NCBI RefSeq assembly: GCF_030506365.1 | Contig: NZ_CP073092.1 | Span: forward strand, 1,736,001-1,800,000 | DNA length: 64,000 bases | Direction: 5' to 3' | Source: Corynebacterium tuberculostearicum | Lineage (GTDB): Bacteria; Actinomycetota; Actinomycetes; Mycobacteriales; Mycobacteriaceae | Shown: piece after piece, positions 46,174 through 55,671 of the stretch | Layout of the letters: each line of letters opens with the position of its first letter | Position numbering within the stretch: the stretch's first letter is position 1 | Program-made: the position numbers and the translations under genes | Notes under the pieces: model-generated | What the model was told of the DNA's origin: nothing | Database searches by the model: none | The model's input: only the letters and a program-made list of their open reading frames with translations

Positions 46174-46649
46174 TATTTGTCATCCTCCTTCTGTTGAGTT
46201 GCCCCGCGTTCTGCAACGGGAGTGTTGTGGTCCACCTGACCGATTCGGTCCAGCTGATTGGTGGACTCTTCCAAAATTTGGCGATTTTGGGCGTCTCGAC
46301 CCAAGGTCGAAAAGGCATGGTCGATGGTGTTGTCATCAACCGGCTCCACCACGTCGGTGTCGTCGTTCTTGCCCATGGCCGCCATCGTCAACAAGATGGT
46401 CGAGGTTGCCATGGAAATAACAACGGCGGTCAACACGAAGGCCTGCGGCAGCGGGTCGGCCATCTGATCGTGCGGAACCTGGGATGGGAAGGACTCTCCG
46501 CGGTAGGAATACACGCCCGTAGCCAGCAGCATCAGGTTGGCACCGTGGCCAAAGGCCATCATGCCCAACACGATGCGTACCAGGCCGCGCTGCTGGATGA
46601 GATAGACAGCACTGCCGATGAGTAAAGCAATAGTCAGTGCAAGGATCAT
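46173..46649 (-). CDS. mnhC: Na+/H+ antiporter subunit C
   Basis: 158 aa, related to NuoK. Three helices lie in the first 110 residues (ILALTIALLIGSAVYLIQQ, IVLGMMAFGHGANLMLLATG, QAFVLTAVVISMATSTILLTMAAMG), with DPLPQAFVLTAVVI, typical of the family. A polar tail of about 50 residues follows, longer than usual. It overlaps mnhA and mnhD by single bases at both ends, so the genes are tightly coupled. Confidence 0.92.
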   Translation of the reverse strand: MILALTIALLIGSAVYLIQQRGLVRIVLGMMAFGHGANLMLLATGVYSYRGESFPSQVPHDQMADPLPQAFVLTAVVISMATSTILLTMAAMGKNDDTDVVEPVDDNTIDHAFSTLGRDAQNRQILEESTNQLDRIGQVDHNTPVAERGATQQKEDDK

Positions 46650-49627
46650 TACTTCTCCCCTCCCCGGTTAGCCGCGGAGCGCTTATTCTTCCTCTTCGTC
46701 TTTGCTTCCGAAGGCGTCAGCAAGGCCAACGGATCGGTCGAAGGGTTGATCGGGTCTGGGTACGGATCGTCGACATCCTCGAGCGAAATGCGTGGAGTCG
46801 TCGGCAGCGCGGAATCATCATCATGAACCCATGGCAAGAAGTCACGCTCCGTGCCTGGGCGCAGGTAGCCACCCAATGCGTTAATCGCCATGGTCAACAT
46901 ACCCAGCACTGCTAGGTAGATGCCCAAGTCGAAGATGAGCGAGGTGGTCCAGTGTTGGCCAAAGGCCTCGGCATGAATTGCAGCCAAGAAGCCACCATTG
47001 CCAAAGCCGTGGTGCAAGTAACCCACAAAGCCGGCGATCAAGGCGGTGATGATGCCAATACCGGTCAGGTGAATCGGAGTCATGCGGCCGAAAACAATCT
47101 CATCGGAGCCACGGGACAGATAGATAAGCCCGATTGCCGCGCCCATGATCAGCGCTGCGGGGAAGCCACCACCGGAGGCATTGTGCCCGCGGAAGAAAAC
47201 GATGACGGACATAATGACCAACAGCGGGATGACAACGTGCACGCCCTTGCGCAATGGCACGGAGTTCAGCTGGGACTGGCCAAACGGTGCTGGGCGTGTA
47301 CCCGACTTGAACGGGAATCGCGGCAACGTCGTAGTGATGGCTGCAATAACCACCGCAGCCATACCCAGAACGGAAAGCTCGCCCAAGGTATCGAGTGCAC
47401 GGAATTCCACGATGATAGTAGCGACAACATTGTCGCCGCCGGTGATATCCGGAGCATTGTCCAGGTACCACATGGCCAAATCGGAGCGCTCGTGGCGGCC
47501 CATGAGTCCCCACACGCCCAGGAACGCAGCCACACCGGCCAAGACCGCAATGACGATGGAGCCGGTCTTGCGGGACTTGTTCTTCACCGGATGGAAGGTT
47601 TCTGGCAGGTAGCGCAGCACCATCATCATGACGATGACGGACAGGGCCTCGACCATAAACTGGGTCAGCGCCACGTCAGGTGCGCCCAGCAGGAACATCT
47701 GCAGGGTCACGCCCGAGCCGGCAATGCCAATCATGATGGCACCGGTCAAACGATTCTGGGTGCGAACCAGTCCAAACATCGCCAGAGCGATGATGCCCAG
47801 TGGCAGCAGGTCCCATGGGTTATCCAGACCATCCACCCGTGGTTGCAGCGCTACCCCGTCGACGCCATCGCGGATGAGGGTGGTGGCAGCCAGCACGATG
47901 ATCAAAATGACAATCGGCAGCATGTGGCGGGATGGATTATGCGAGTCGGACATCTTGCCCAAGACGCGCCCCAACTGGGAGCAGCCCTTCATCAAGGAGT
48001 ACAGCAAATCATTGCCGCTGCGCGGCATGAACTCGTGAGCTTCAAAGCTTGCCCACATCTTCTTGCGGGCAAAGATACCGGCAATACCGAGGATGAGGAC
48101 CACTAGCGAGATAAGGAAAGGAACGTTGAGCCCGTGCCAGAGGGCAAGGTGCGAATGATGCTCCAATCCCACGGCAGCCACTGCATCATCGATCGGGGCA
48201 TCAAAGAGCCCGAGCACAAATACCAGCGGCAGAGACATAAAGCCCGGCAAAGCTGCAGGTAGCCACAGCGACACTGGTGCTTCATGGACATCTCCCATGT
48301 CGCGAGGTCCGTCAAAGAAGGCGCCGAAGACAATCTTTGCGGAGTAAGTAAAGGTAAAGAAAGCACCAATGCCGGCAACGATGAGCAGGATTACCTGGCC
48401 CGCACCGCCAATCGGGGCGTCTTCAAACGCGGTGAGCATTCCTTCCTTGGACACAAAGCCCAGAAGCGGTGGCACCGCGGCCATCGAGGCCGCACCAATT
48501 ACTACGGAACCAAAAGTCCACGGCATCTTATTCCACAGTGGTCCAAGGCGGCGAATATCGCGCGACCCAGCCTCGTGGTCGATGACGCCAATGAGCATAA
48601 ACAGCGAGGACTTAAACAGCGCGTGCGCCAGAGTATGGACCAACGCTGCGGCGATAGCGAACGGGGTGCCCACGCCAATGGTGGCAACAATCCAGCCCAG
48701 ATGGGAGACGGTGGAATAGGCCGTAAGCTTCTTCAGATCCGTCTTCTGCACTGCAAATACCGCGGACATCACCGCGGTGCCCATGCCTACGACGATGAGC
48801 AACCAATTCCACACCGCCACGTCGTGGAAGATGGTGGAAAAACGAATAAGCAGGTACACACCGGCCTTGACCACCGCTGCCGCGTGAAGGAAAGCCGATA
48901 CCGGCGTGGCGGCGGCCATAGCCTCTGGCAACCAGAAATGGAATGGGAACTGTGCCGCCTTAGTAAAGGCGGACGCCGCAATCAACACGGCTACGGCTGC
49001 CGTTACCCCTGGGCGTTCCGTCCATACAGGGGACGCCAAGATCTCAGAAACGGTAGTCGTTCCGGTCACCGTCGCGGCAATACCCAAGCCGGTCAGCAGG
49101 GTCAATCCACCAATAAAGGTCAGGATCAGTGTGCGCTGCGAACCAGCCTCGCCGCCTGAACCGGAGCGAGCGATCAACATAAACGAAGCCAAGGAGACTA
49201 GCTCCCAAGCAAGGAACAAAACCACCACATCGTTGGCCAGAACCAGCAACAAGATGGACAGCGTGAACGCTGTCATCAAGGTATAAAAGCTGGTATTGCC
49301 CTCATTCTTGGGCAGATAGGCCGCCGAATAAGTGAAAACGACGGCGCCAATGACCAGCGCCAACATAGCGAAGAAGATGCTCAACGCGTCCCCGCGGAGA
49401 GCAAAACTTACGTCGACGCCTGGTGCGATGAAATCACGCACCCAAGTGGCGTGGAAACTTAATTCCTCCCCGGCTGCAATGGCAGGAAATTCCTTGGCGA
49501 TGAGGACCGCTGCAATAAGAAAAAGGCCAGCTAGTGGATAGCCTGCCTTTCGGTCAATAACCTTTACGGTTACCGGTGCCAAGATCACTGCCAGCGCCGC
49601 GAGGAGGACTGCATAAAGTAGCGTCAC
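46649..49627 (-). CDS. mnhA: Na+/H+ antiporter subunit A with fused B domain
   Basis: A 992-aa membrane protein. The N-terminal part (about 1-500) is the NuoL-like proton module, with LAWELVSLASFMLIARSG and KAAQFPFHFWLPEAMAAATPVSAFLHAAAVVKAGVYLL. The C-terminal part (about 820-960, NASGGGFPAALIMGAAIGL, YLHHGFGN) is an MnhB-like domain; no separate B gene exists. The start is GTG 49627 with GAGG some 12 bases ahead, a weak site. It heads a six-gene operon (A/B-C-D-E-F-G) exporting Na+ or other cations against protons. Confidence 0.94.
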   Translation of the reverse strand: MTLLYAVLLAALAVILAPVTVKVIDRKAGYPLAGLFLIAAVLIAKEFPAIAAGEELSFHATWVRDFIAPGVDVSFALRGDALSIFFAMLALVIGAVVFTYSAAYLPKNEGNTSFYTLMTAFTLSILLLVLANDVVVLFLAWELVSLASFMLIARSGSGGEAGSQRTLILTFIGGLTLLTGLGIAATVTGTTTVSEILASPVWTERPGVTAAVAVLIAASAFTKAAQFPFHFWLPEAMAAATPVSAFLHAAAVVKAGVYLLIRFSTIFHDVAVWNWLLIVVGMGTAVMSAVFAVQKTDLKKLTAYSTVSHLGWIVATIGVGTPFAIAAALVHTLAHALFKSSLFMLIGVIDHEAGSRDIRRLGPLWNKMPWTFGSVVIGAASMAAVPPLLGFVSKEGMLTAFEDAPIGGAGQVILLIVAGIGAFFTFTYSAKIVFGAFFDGPRDMGDVHEAPVSLWLPAALPGFMSLPLVFVLGLFDAPIDDAVAAVGLEHHSHLALWHGLNVPFLISLVVLILGIAGIFARKKMWASFEAHEFMPRSGNDLLYSLMKGCSQLGRVLGKMSDSHNPSRHMLPIVILIIVLAATTLIRDGVDGVALQPRVDGLDNPWDLLPLGIIALAMFGLVRTQNRLTGAIMIGIAGSGVTLQMFLLGAPDVALTQFMVEALSVIVMMMVLRYLPETFHPVKNKSRKTGSIVIAVLAGVAAFLGVWGLMGRHERSDLAMWYLDNAPDITGGDNVVATIIVEFRALDTLGELSVLGMAAVVIAAITTTLPRFPFKSGTRPAPFGQSQLNSVPLRKGVHVVIPLLVIMSVIVFFRGHNASGGGFPAALIMGAAIGLIYLSRGSDEIVFGRMTPIHLTGIGIITALIAGFVGYLHHGFGNGGFLAAIHAEAFGQHWTTSLIFDLGIYLAVLGMLTMAINALGGYLRPGTERDFLPWVHDDDSALPTTPRISLEDVDDPYPDPINPSTDPLALLTPSEAKTKRKNKRSAANRGGEK

Positions 49628-49658
49628 GAAATACTTGCCTCACGAACCTTGGTCTAGG

Positions 49659-49681
49659 TTTAATGCGAATTTCGCATTAAA
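49659..49681. promoter_or_regulatory. 23-bp palindrome upstream of the mnh operon
   Basis: Perfect 11-bp arms (TTTAATGCGAA / TTCGCATTAAA) lie around one central base, 31 bases upstream of mnhA. On the minus strand TTGACC (about 49715) and TAAAAG 18 bases later make a possible promoter just upstream, placing the palindrome at or just after the transcription start, as for a repressor site. Confidence 0.6.
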
Positions 49682-49999
49682 TACAGCCCTTTTAGGCTAC
49701 CATTCCCGCCAAGGTCAAACCACATTGCAGCACTCCCTACCGATTCATAAAAGGCGAGCACAACCGCCACAATTACGCTCGCAGGCAGAGAATTCACAGG
49801 CGCTCAGCAGGACTTATTCCCACGCCAATTGCATAGGCCTTTTTGCATAGTCTGTGAAGCGACAGCGAGATGAAGGCGAAAAGAATTCGCGAGATTGTTG
49901 CACGCTACAACGCGCCCATGAAAACGAAGGACTCCCCCAGCACACCGTGGCGCACGTACATGGCACCCGATATGCAGGAGGAGTTAGAAAGGTTAGCTG
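49682..49999. other. intergenic region between the mnh operon and ftsY
   Basis: This stretch holds the presumed mnh promoter and, near 49820-49860, a direct repeat (GCATAG). It also contains most of the small plus-strand frame 49870-50088, listed separately. No typical terminator for ftsY is seen here. Confidence 0.5.
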
Positions 50000-50088
50000 C
50001 TACTTCTCACCCAACAGGGCATCGACGAAGCCTTCAACTTCGAATGGCGCGAGATCATCGGCACCTTCGCCCAAGCCCACAAGCTTGA
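49870..50088 (+). CDS. possible 72-aa open reading frame, doubtful
   Basis: A Lys/Arg-rich frame (MKAKRIREIVARYNAPMKTKD...) with no good ribosome site (GCGAG). Its last 89 bases run antisense into the end of ftsY. The first 43 codons lie outside ftsY and have mostly G or C in the third position, which is why it is mentioned. It is more likely chance, but could be a remnant or small unknown gene. Confidence 0.2.
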   Translation: MKAKRIREIVARYNAPMKTKDSPSTPWRTYMAPDMQEELERLAATSHPTGHRRSLQLRMARDHRHLRPSPQA

Positions 50089-51982
50089 CTGGAACACCCA
50101 ATTCTTCTTGTACCTGGAAGACGATTCCGCCCTTGGCAGTGCCGTCCAGCTTCGTAAGAACCACACCGGTGATATCTACTACCTCGCGGAAGATTCGTGC
50201 CTGCGTAAGGCCGTTCTGCCCCACCGTGGCATCCAATACCAGCAGGACCTCGTCCACATCGGTCTTCTTCTCCACCACGCGCTTGACCTTGCCCAGCTGG
50301 TCCATCAAGTCCGTGGAGGTATGGAGTCGGCCTGCGGTGTCGACCAAGACCACATCTACTTGCTGTTCCACGCCGGTTGCTACCGCATCGAAGGCTACAG
50401 ATGCTGGGTCGGCACCTTCCTTGCCGCGCACGGTATCGGCGCCAACGCGGCGGCCCCACGTCTCAAGCTGATCAGCGGCCGCAGCACGGAAAGTATCGGC
50501 AGCACCCAAAAGGACCTTGTGGCCCATGGATACCAGCACGCGAGCAAGCTTGCCAGTGGTTGTGGTTTTACCGGTGCCATTGACACCGACGACCATTACG
50601 ATTGCTGGCTTGCCCTCATTCGGCATGGCCTTAATGGAGCGATCCATCTCTGGGTGGCCTGCTTCAATCAGGCATTCGCGCAGCATGGCACGGGCCTCAT
50701 CCTCGCTGGAAACGCCGCGCTCTGCAATCTTCTCGCGCAGGGAATCAGTCACCTTCATCGTGGACTTGGTACCCAAATCCGCCATGATGAGCGTATCTTC
50801 AACTTCCTCCCAGGCATCTTCATCCAGATCGCCTGCGGACAAAATTCCCATAAGCCCTTGGCCGATGGCATTTTGCGAGCGCGAAAGGCGGCCACGCAAG
50901 CGGCCAAGACGTCCACCGGCGGGTGCAATATCATCCTGCGGAGCTGGTGCTGGGGCAGGCTCACCCGTTGGAACTTCGGTCTGTTCCTTGGCGGCTTCTG
51001 CTGCACCGGTTTGTGCCTCGGCAGCAGCTGCGGCCTCTTCGGCTTCCTCGCGGTCGTCCACCCGCGCCTCGATGTCTTCCGCATCATTGTCTTCAACAAC
51101 CTCGTCGAAGACTGGGGACTCCTCTTCTACCTCGGCATTCTCCACGGAGACAACGTCTTCCGGCTCTTTTGCCTTTTCGGCAGCTGCCGGCTCTTCCGGC
51201 TTGGGTGCAGCTTCTGGCTGTCCAGCCGCTTCCGGGGCACGGTCCGCGTGCGATTCTTCGCTTTCCGACGCCCCAGCTGCCGCACCCGCTACGCCTGCCG
51301 CGCCGGCAGTCGTCGCCGCGGCCGCAGCGCCAGTTCCCTTGGACTGTGGTTTGTCTGTCTTATCAGCAGAAGATTCTGCCGCTTGCTTCTTCTCCTCCGC
51401 TGGCGCTTGGGCCTGGGCCTGCTTAGTAGGCTCTGCCGGCTTATCGGTCGTCGCCGCCTTCCCCTGCTGAGGTGCCGGCTTGGTTTCTGGTTCCTCTGCC
51501 ACAGACTTGTCTGCCATAGGCTTGTCGGCCACGGGCTTGTTTGCCGCGGCATCAGTCGTGGGCTGAGCAGACTGTGGCTTATCAGCCTGCGGCTTAGCCT
51601 GTGCCTGCGGCTTTTCCTTAGACTGTGAGGTCTTGCCGCTGAGCTGCTCGTTGGCGATGTCTGTAGCATTCGGCTCTGTCTTCGCTGCCTGCTGCGACTG
51701 AGCGTGTTTTTCTGGGGCAGGCTTGTTCGCGCCGGGTTTGTCCGCCTGAACCGGGGCTTTCTGCGCTTCCTTAGCGCCGCCAGCAGGAGCGAAGTTAAAG
51801 CCGGACTTGGCTTGATAGTTGCCGGACTTTTGCTCCTGGGTCAGCTGCTTCGGTTCTTCCTCAGCAGGCTTATCAAAGGACACCTTCTTGGCGTCGCCGC
51901 GCTTTTTGCCGATTACTACGAAAAGAATAATCAGCACGATGACGACGATCGCAATGCCGATCCATAACCATAAAGAATTCAT
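50000..51982 (-). CDS. ftsY: signal recognition particle receptor FtsY
   Basis: A 660-aa receptor that docks SRP-ribosome complexes at the membrane. An N-terminal transmembrane helix (SLWLWIGIAIVVIVLIILFVV) is followed by about 310 residues rich in Ala, Glu, Pro, Lys and Gln without clear folds, then the NG GTPase domain (about 370-660) with GVNGTGKTTTTGKL, DTAGRLHTS and TKLDGTAKGG. Most family members have about 300-500 residues, so the linker is unusually long. It follows smc after 89 bases, the usual actinobacterial order. Confidence 0.95.
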   Translation of the reverse strand: MNSLWLWIGIAIVVIVLIILFVVIGKKRGDAKKVSFDKPAEEEPKQLTQEQKSGNYQAKSGFNFAPAGGAKEAQKAPVQADKPGANKPAPEKHAQSQQAAKTEPNATDIANEQLSGKTSQSKEKPQAQAKPQADKPQSAQPTTDAAANKPVADKPMADKSVAEEPETKPAPQQGKAATTDKPAEPTKQAQAQAPAEEKKQAAESSADKTDKPQSKGTGAAAAATTAGAAGVAGAAAGASESEESHADRAPEAAGQPEAAPKPEEPAAAEKAKEPEDVVSVENAEVEEESPVFDEVVEDNDAEDIEARVDDREEAEEAAAAAEAQTGAAEAAKEQTEVPTGEPAPAPAPQDDIAPAGGRLGRLRGRLSRSQNAIGQGLMGILSAGDLDEDAWEEVEDTLIMADLGTKSTMKVTDSLREKIAERGVSSEDEARAMLRECLIEAGHPEMDRSIKAMPNEGKPAIVMVVGVNGTGKTTTTGKLARVLVSMGHKVLLGAADTFRAAAADQLETWGRRVGADTVRGKEGADPASVAFDAVATGVEQQVDVVLVDTAGRLHTSTDLMDQLGKVKRVVEKKTDVDEVLLVLDATVGQNGLTQARIFREVVDITGVVLTKLDGTAKGGIVFQVQEELGVPVKLVGLGEGADDLAPFEVEGFVDALLGEK

Positions 51983-52071
51983 GCCTCTATAGTGCCAGTC
52001 TTCTCAGCTCGCGGCACGCCAAACCCCCTCCTATAGCGGAAGGAATTCTGCGGGAAGTCGACGAGCCCAGG

Positions 52072-55000
52072 CTACTTCCCCGCCTCCTCACCACGGGGAG
52101 CATCTACGCCCAAGCGAGTGGCATCCTCACTGGCTTGCTCCGTTCCAGGGGCGCTGCCTGCGGGATTCATGCGCTGCGAAATCACGCGAGTAACACCATC
52201 GCCGCGCATGGTTACGCCATAGAGGACGTTGGCGACATCCATCGTCGGCTTTTGGTGCGTAATGACGATGAGCTGCGAGTCTTTACGCAGCTCCTCAAAG
52301 AGGGCAATGAGGCGGCGCAGGTTGACGTCATCAAGCGCTGCCTCAACCTCGTCCATGACATAGAACGGGCTGGGGCGGGCGCGGAAGATGGCTACCAACA
52401 TCGCAAGCGCAGTAAGCGACTTCTCGCCACCAGATAGCAAGGACAGGCGCTTGACTTTCTTGCCCGGTGGGCGCGCTTCCACCTCGATGCCGGTGGTGAG
52501 CATGTCGTCTGGCTCTGTGAGAATGAGGCGTCCCTCGCCTCCGGGGAAAAGGGTCTGGAAAACCTTTGGAAATTCTGCTTCGACGTCGTGCCACGCATCG
52601 GTAAAAAGCTGCAAGATCTGCGCGTCTACGTCTTCTATAACACCCGCAAGATCCTTGCGGGCTTGGATGACATCCTCTAACTGAGTGGACAGGAAGGAAT
52701 AGCGCTCCTCCAAAGCCTTGTATTCCTCCAACGCGAGCGGATTGACCTTACCTAGTGAATTGAGGTCCTTTTCTGCTTGCTTCAAGCGCGCGTTTTCCGC
52801 CCCGCGGTCGAAATCTTCGCCTGGAGTGTAGTCCTGCAAGAGATCTGAAATCGCAATGCCCAGCTGTTCCACAATCTTGGCTTCTGCTTCGTCCACACGC
52901 ACCTGCGCCTGGGAGCGAGCAATTTCCGAGTCATGGGCGCGGTTGGTCAGCCGGTCCAACTGCTGCCGCGCGGCCGAGACGTGTTGCTTGACCTGCTGTA
53001 GCTGAGAGTTAAGGGAGGTGCGCTGCGCAAAGCAGTCATCGCGCTCAGAGGTAGCGCGCTCAAGCAGCTGCGTGGCGCGCGCGGCCAGATCGCGTGAATG
53101 CTTGGCTACCGCCCCGGCCAACTCCCCCTGGGCCTTGCGCCGCGCCATGGCTTGCTCATGGCGGGCCTTGGCTTGGCGTTCATGCTGCGCTTGGCGACGC
53201 AACGCCTCACCCTTTCCCGCTACCTGACCCACGTGGTCTTGGGCCGAGCGGGCTGCCACCTGCGCTTCCATTTCCATGGACTTGACCTGCTCTAATGCTG
53301 CGGAGGCCTCGTCGCGCTCTACCGAAGAAGGTTCGTCGGGTTGCTCGTCCGCATCGACGCGGGCGAGCCTATCGCGGGCGTCGGCAAGCTGCGTGCGGGC
53401 TTCGGTGAGTTTGACCTCGATCTCGGTCGCCCGCGCCGCGGCCTTCTCGTGCTCGTTCTTATTGGCCGCGTACTGCTTAAGCAAGCGCTGGTGATCGCGC
53501 TTCCACGCATCAACTTCAGTATCATGCTCGCGCAAGGCAGCCTTCGCCGAGGCTGCAGTCACGCGGGCATCCTCCGCAGCGATCTTCGCGCCCTCGAGCG
53601 TGCCGGAGAGTTCTTCCAGCTCCTGCGTGGCGGATTCCAGCTGCTCCTCTGCCTCCGCGATGCGGGCGGAAACCTCAACGGTGGATGAAGCACCGGTGCC
53701 CACTTCTACCCAACCTTCACCCAGCACCACGCCGGATTCGGTGACGGCACGCAGGCGAGGGTCCTCGGCCACCAGCTTTTTCGCCTCCGCGACATCGGAG
53801 ACGAGCACGACATCCGCAAGGAGGCGGTGCAGCGCTGCAGAGACTTCTGGGACTACTGCAATGTGGTCGAGCAACCACGAGGCGCCTGCGGGCAAAGTCG
53901 CATCCACGCGCCAGGAAGTGGCGGGGGCGGCCACGGAGACGTCGATAAGCGCGGAGCGCGTGCCCTTTTCTAAGTCCGCAATCAGCTGGGCAGAAATCTC
54001 GCCCGCCTGGGCCTCTGCAAAAGCACCCAACGCGGCAGCTACCGCAGTCTCGTACTTGGTGGTTATGAACTCGGCCAACGGTTGGAACTGCTCGCCTACC
54101 TCAACCTTTTCCGGCGCAGTCTGGGCCAAGGTATCGATGCGGGAACGCAAGGTATAGACAGCGCGCTCACGCTCGCGCTGCTCGTCGCGAAGCTGCTCCA
54201 AACGCTTATCGGCCGCACCCGATTCACTGGCCGCCCGCACATGGGCTTCCTCGAGCGGCTCGCGCTCCCCGGCCAAAGACTGCAACCTATCTGCAACCTC
54301 ATCGGCCTCCGCCTGGGCAGCTTGGGTGCGCTGCTTGGTAGAAGTCAGGGTCTCTTCCTGGCGCGCCAGCTCCTCTTCTGCCGAAGTAACCTGGCCTGCC
54401 GCTTTTTCCTCTGCGGCGATGAGGCGGACGACGCCCTCGCGCCTATCCGCAATGGCACGCAGCTGCGCCATATGCTCGCGCTCAGCGGCCTCGAATGCCT
54501 CACGGCGCTCTGCTACCTCTTCGCGGATAGCCTCCAGACGTTCCGCAGCTTTCTCCGCTGCGGCGAGAAGCTCTGCATGTTCTTCGTCCGCGCGAGCAGC
54601 CCGTGCCTCTAGGTCATCCGGATCCTGGCCAGAATAGGCCACCTGCGCGCCGGCATTGGCCGCTCGTTCCTCCGCGATGCGCTGGGTCGCGGAAATGCGC
54701 TCGGAAAGTGTGGACAGGTCGAACCACAGCTTTTGGGCAGCATCCGCCTTGGGGTTTACCTCCTCTAGCTGGGCTTCCACTTCTAGCTGTGAACCTGTTG
54801 CTTCTTCCAGCTGCGCGGTAACTTCTTCTACCTGCTCGGCTAAGACCTCTGCCGCGCGCTCGGCCTCCTGGAACTTGCTGCGCAGGCGCACCACCCTATC
54901 TCCTGCCAGCCGCAGGCGGGCGTCGCGCAGATCAGCCTGCACAGTGGCGGCGCGCTGCGCGGCCTCAGCCTGGCGGGCCAAAGGCTTGAGCTGCTTTCCC

Positions 55001-55593
55001 AACTCATCAGTAAGGTCCTGCAAGCGATCCAAATTGGCCTGCATGCCGGTGAGCTTGCGCTGCGCTTTTTCCTTGCGGCGGCGGTGCTTGAGTACACCCG
55101 CGGCTTCTTCGATATACGAGCGCCGATCCTCAGGCCGCGATTCTAGGATCTCAGAAAGCTTGCCTTGGCCAACGATGATGTGCATCTCGCGGCCAATACC
55201 GGAATCAGATAGCAGCTCCTGAATATCCATCAGGCGCGCTTTGGAGCCATTGATTTCGTATTCGCTGGCACCATCACGGAACATGCGGCGGGTGACCGAC
55301 ACTTCCGAGTATTCGATCGGCAGCGCACCGTCCGCATTATCGATGGTGAGGGTGACCTCGGCGCGCCCCAGAGCCTTGCGGTCGCCGGCGCCGGCGAAGA
55401 TGACGTCCTGCATCTTTCCGCCGCGCAGCGTCTTGGCGCTTCCCTCACCCATAACCCAGGCCAGGGCGTCCACCACATTGGACTTGCCGGAGCCATTCGG
55501 TCCGACGACGGCGCAAATTCCGGGCTCGAATTTCAGAGACGTCGCCGACGCGAATGATTTGAAGCCTTTCAGCGTCAGCGATTTCAGGTGCAT
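52072..55593 (-). CDS. smc: chromosome segregation SMC ATPase
   Basis: A 1173-aa protein of the condensin complex, with Walker A GPNGSGKSNV (about 32-41), two long coiled coils (about 165-500 and 660-1010) around a hinge (about 505-660), then the signature LSGGEKSLTALAM and Walker B FYVMDEVEAALDD. It compacts and segregates DNA with ScpAB, whose genes are not here. On the minus strand TAAACT lies seven bases ahead of ATG 55593 and there is no SD motif, so it may be leaderless. One 13-mer repeat lies in the second coil (QLADARDRL). Confidence 0.96.
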   Translation of the reverse strand: MHLKSLTLKGFKSFASATSLKFEPGICAVVGPNGSGKSNVVDALAWVMGEGSAKTLRGGKMQDVIFAGAGDRKALGRAEVTLTIDNADGALPIEYSEVSVTRRMFRDGASEYEINGSKARLMDIQELLSDSGIGREMHIIVGQGKLSEILESRPEDRRSYIEEAAGVLKHRRRKEKAQRKLTGMQANLDRLQDLTDELGKQLKPLARQAEAAQRAATVQADLRDARLRLAGDRVVRLRSKFQEAERAAEVLAEQVEEVTAQLEEATGSQLEVEAQLEEVNPKADAAQKLWFDLSTLSERISATQRIAEERAANAGAQVAYSGQDPDDLEARAARADEEHAELLAAAEKAAERLEAIREEVAERREAFEAAEREHMAQLRAIADRREGVVRLIAAEEKAAGQVTSAEEELARQEETLTSTKQRTQAAQAEADEVADRLQSLAGEREPLEEAHVRAASESGAADKRLEQLRDEQRERERAVYTLRSRIDTLAQTAPEKVEVGEQFQPLAEFITTKYETAVAAALGAFAEAQAGEISAQLIADLEKGTRSALIDVSVAAPATSWRVDATLPAGASWLLDHIAVVPEVSAALHRLLADVVLVSDVAEAKKLVAEDPRLRAVTESGVVLGEGWVEVGTGASSTVEVSARIAEAEEQLESATQELEELSGTLEGAKIAAEDARVTAASAKAALREHDTEVDAWKRDHQRLLKQYAANKNEHEKAAARATEIEVKLTEARTQLADARDRLARVDADEQPDEPSSVERDEASAALEQVKSMEMEAQVAARSAQDHVGQVAGKGEALRRQAQHERQAKARHEQAMARRKAQGELAGAVAKHSRDLAARATQLLERATSERDDCFAQRTSLNSQLQQVKQHVSAARQQLDRLTNRAHDSEIARSQAQVRVDEAEAKIVEQLGIAISDLLQDYTPGEDFDRGAENARLKQAEKDLNSLGKVNPLALEEYKALEERYSFLSTQLEDVIQARKDLAGVIEDVDAQILQLFTDAWHDVEAEFPKVFQTLFPGGEGRLILTEPDDMLTTGIEVEARPPGKKVKRLSLLSGGEKSLTALAMLVAIFRARPSPFYVMDEVEAALDDVNLRRLIALFEELRKDSQLIVITHQKPTMDVANVLYGVTMRGDGVTRVISQRMNPAGSAPGTEQASEDATRLGVDAPRGEEAGK
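53377..53389 (-). repeat. 13-mer repeat copy (in smc)
   Basis: Exact on the minus strand; reads LADA in the coiled coil. Confidence 0.7.
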
Positions 55594-55600
55594 TTGGGTA

Positions 55601-55606
55601 AGTTTA
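55601..55606 (-). promoter_or_regulatory. -10-like element of smc
   Basis: TAAACT seven bases upstream of ATG on the minus strand fits a leaderless message. Confidence 0.45.
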
Positions 55607-55671
55607 GCAAGCCTTGAACGCAGCTGCCCAGCCGAGCCTAGAGGCTCGCTTCGGCGGGCTTGTGCTGCGAG

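Noticed and set aside
46952..48106. 384-aa plus-strand frame opposite mnhA
   Set aside because: His/Gln-rich shadow of membrane-helix codons.
50108..51628. 506-aa plus-strand frame opposite ftsY
   Set aside because: Antisense shadow of the low-complexity linker; Cys/Arg/Leu-rich with no domain.
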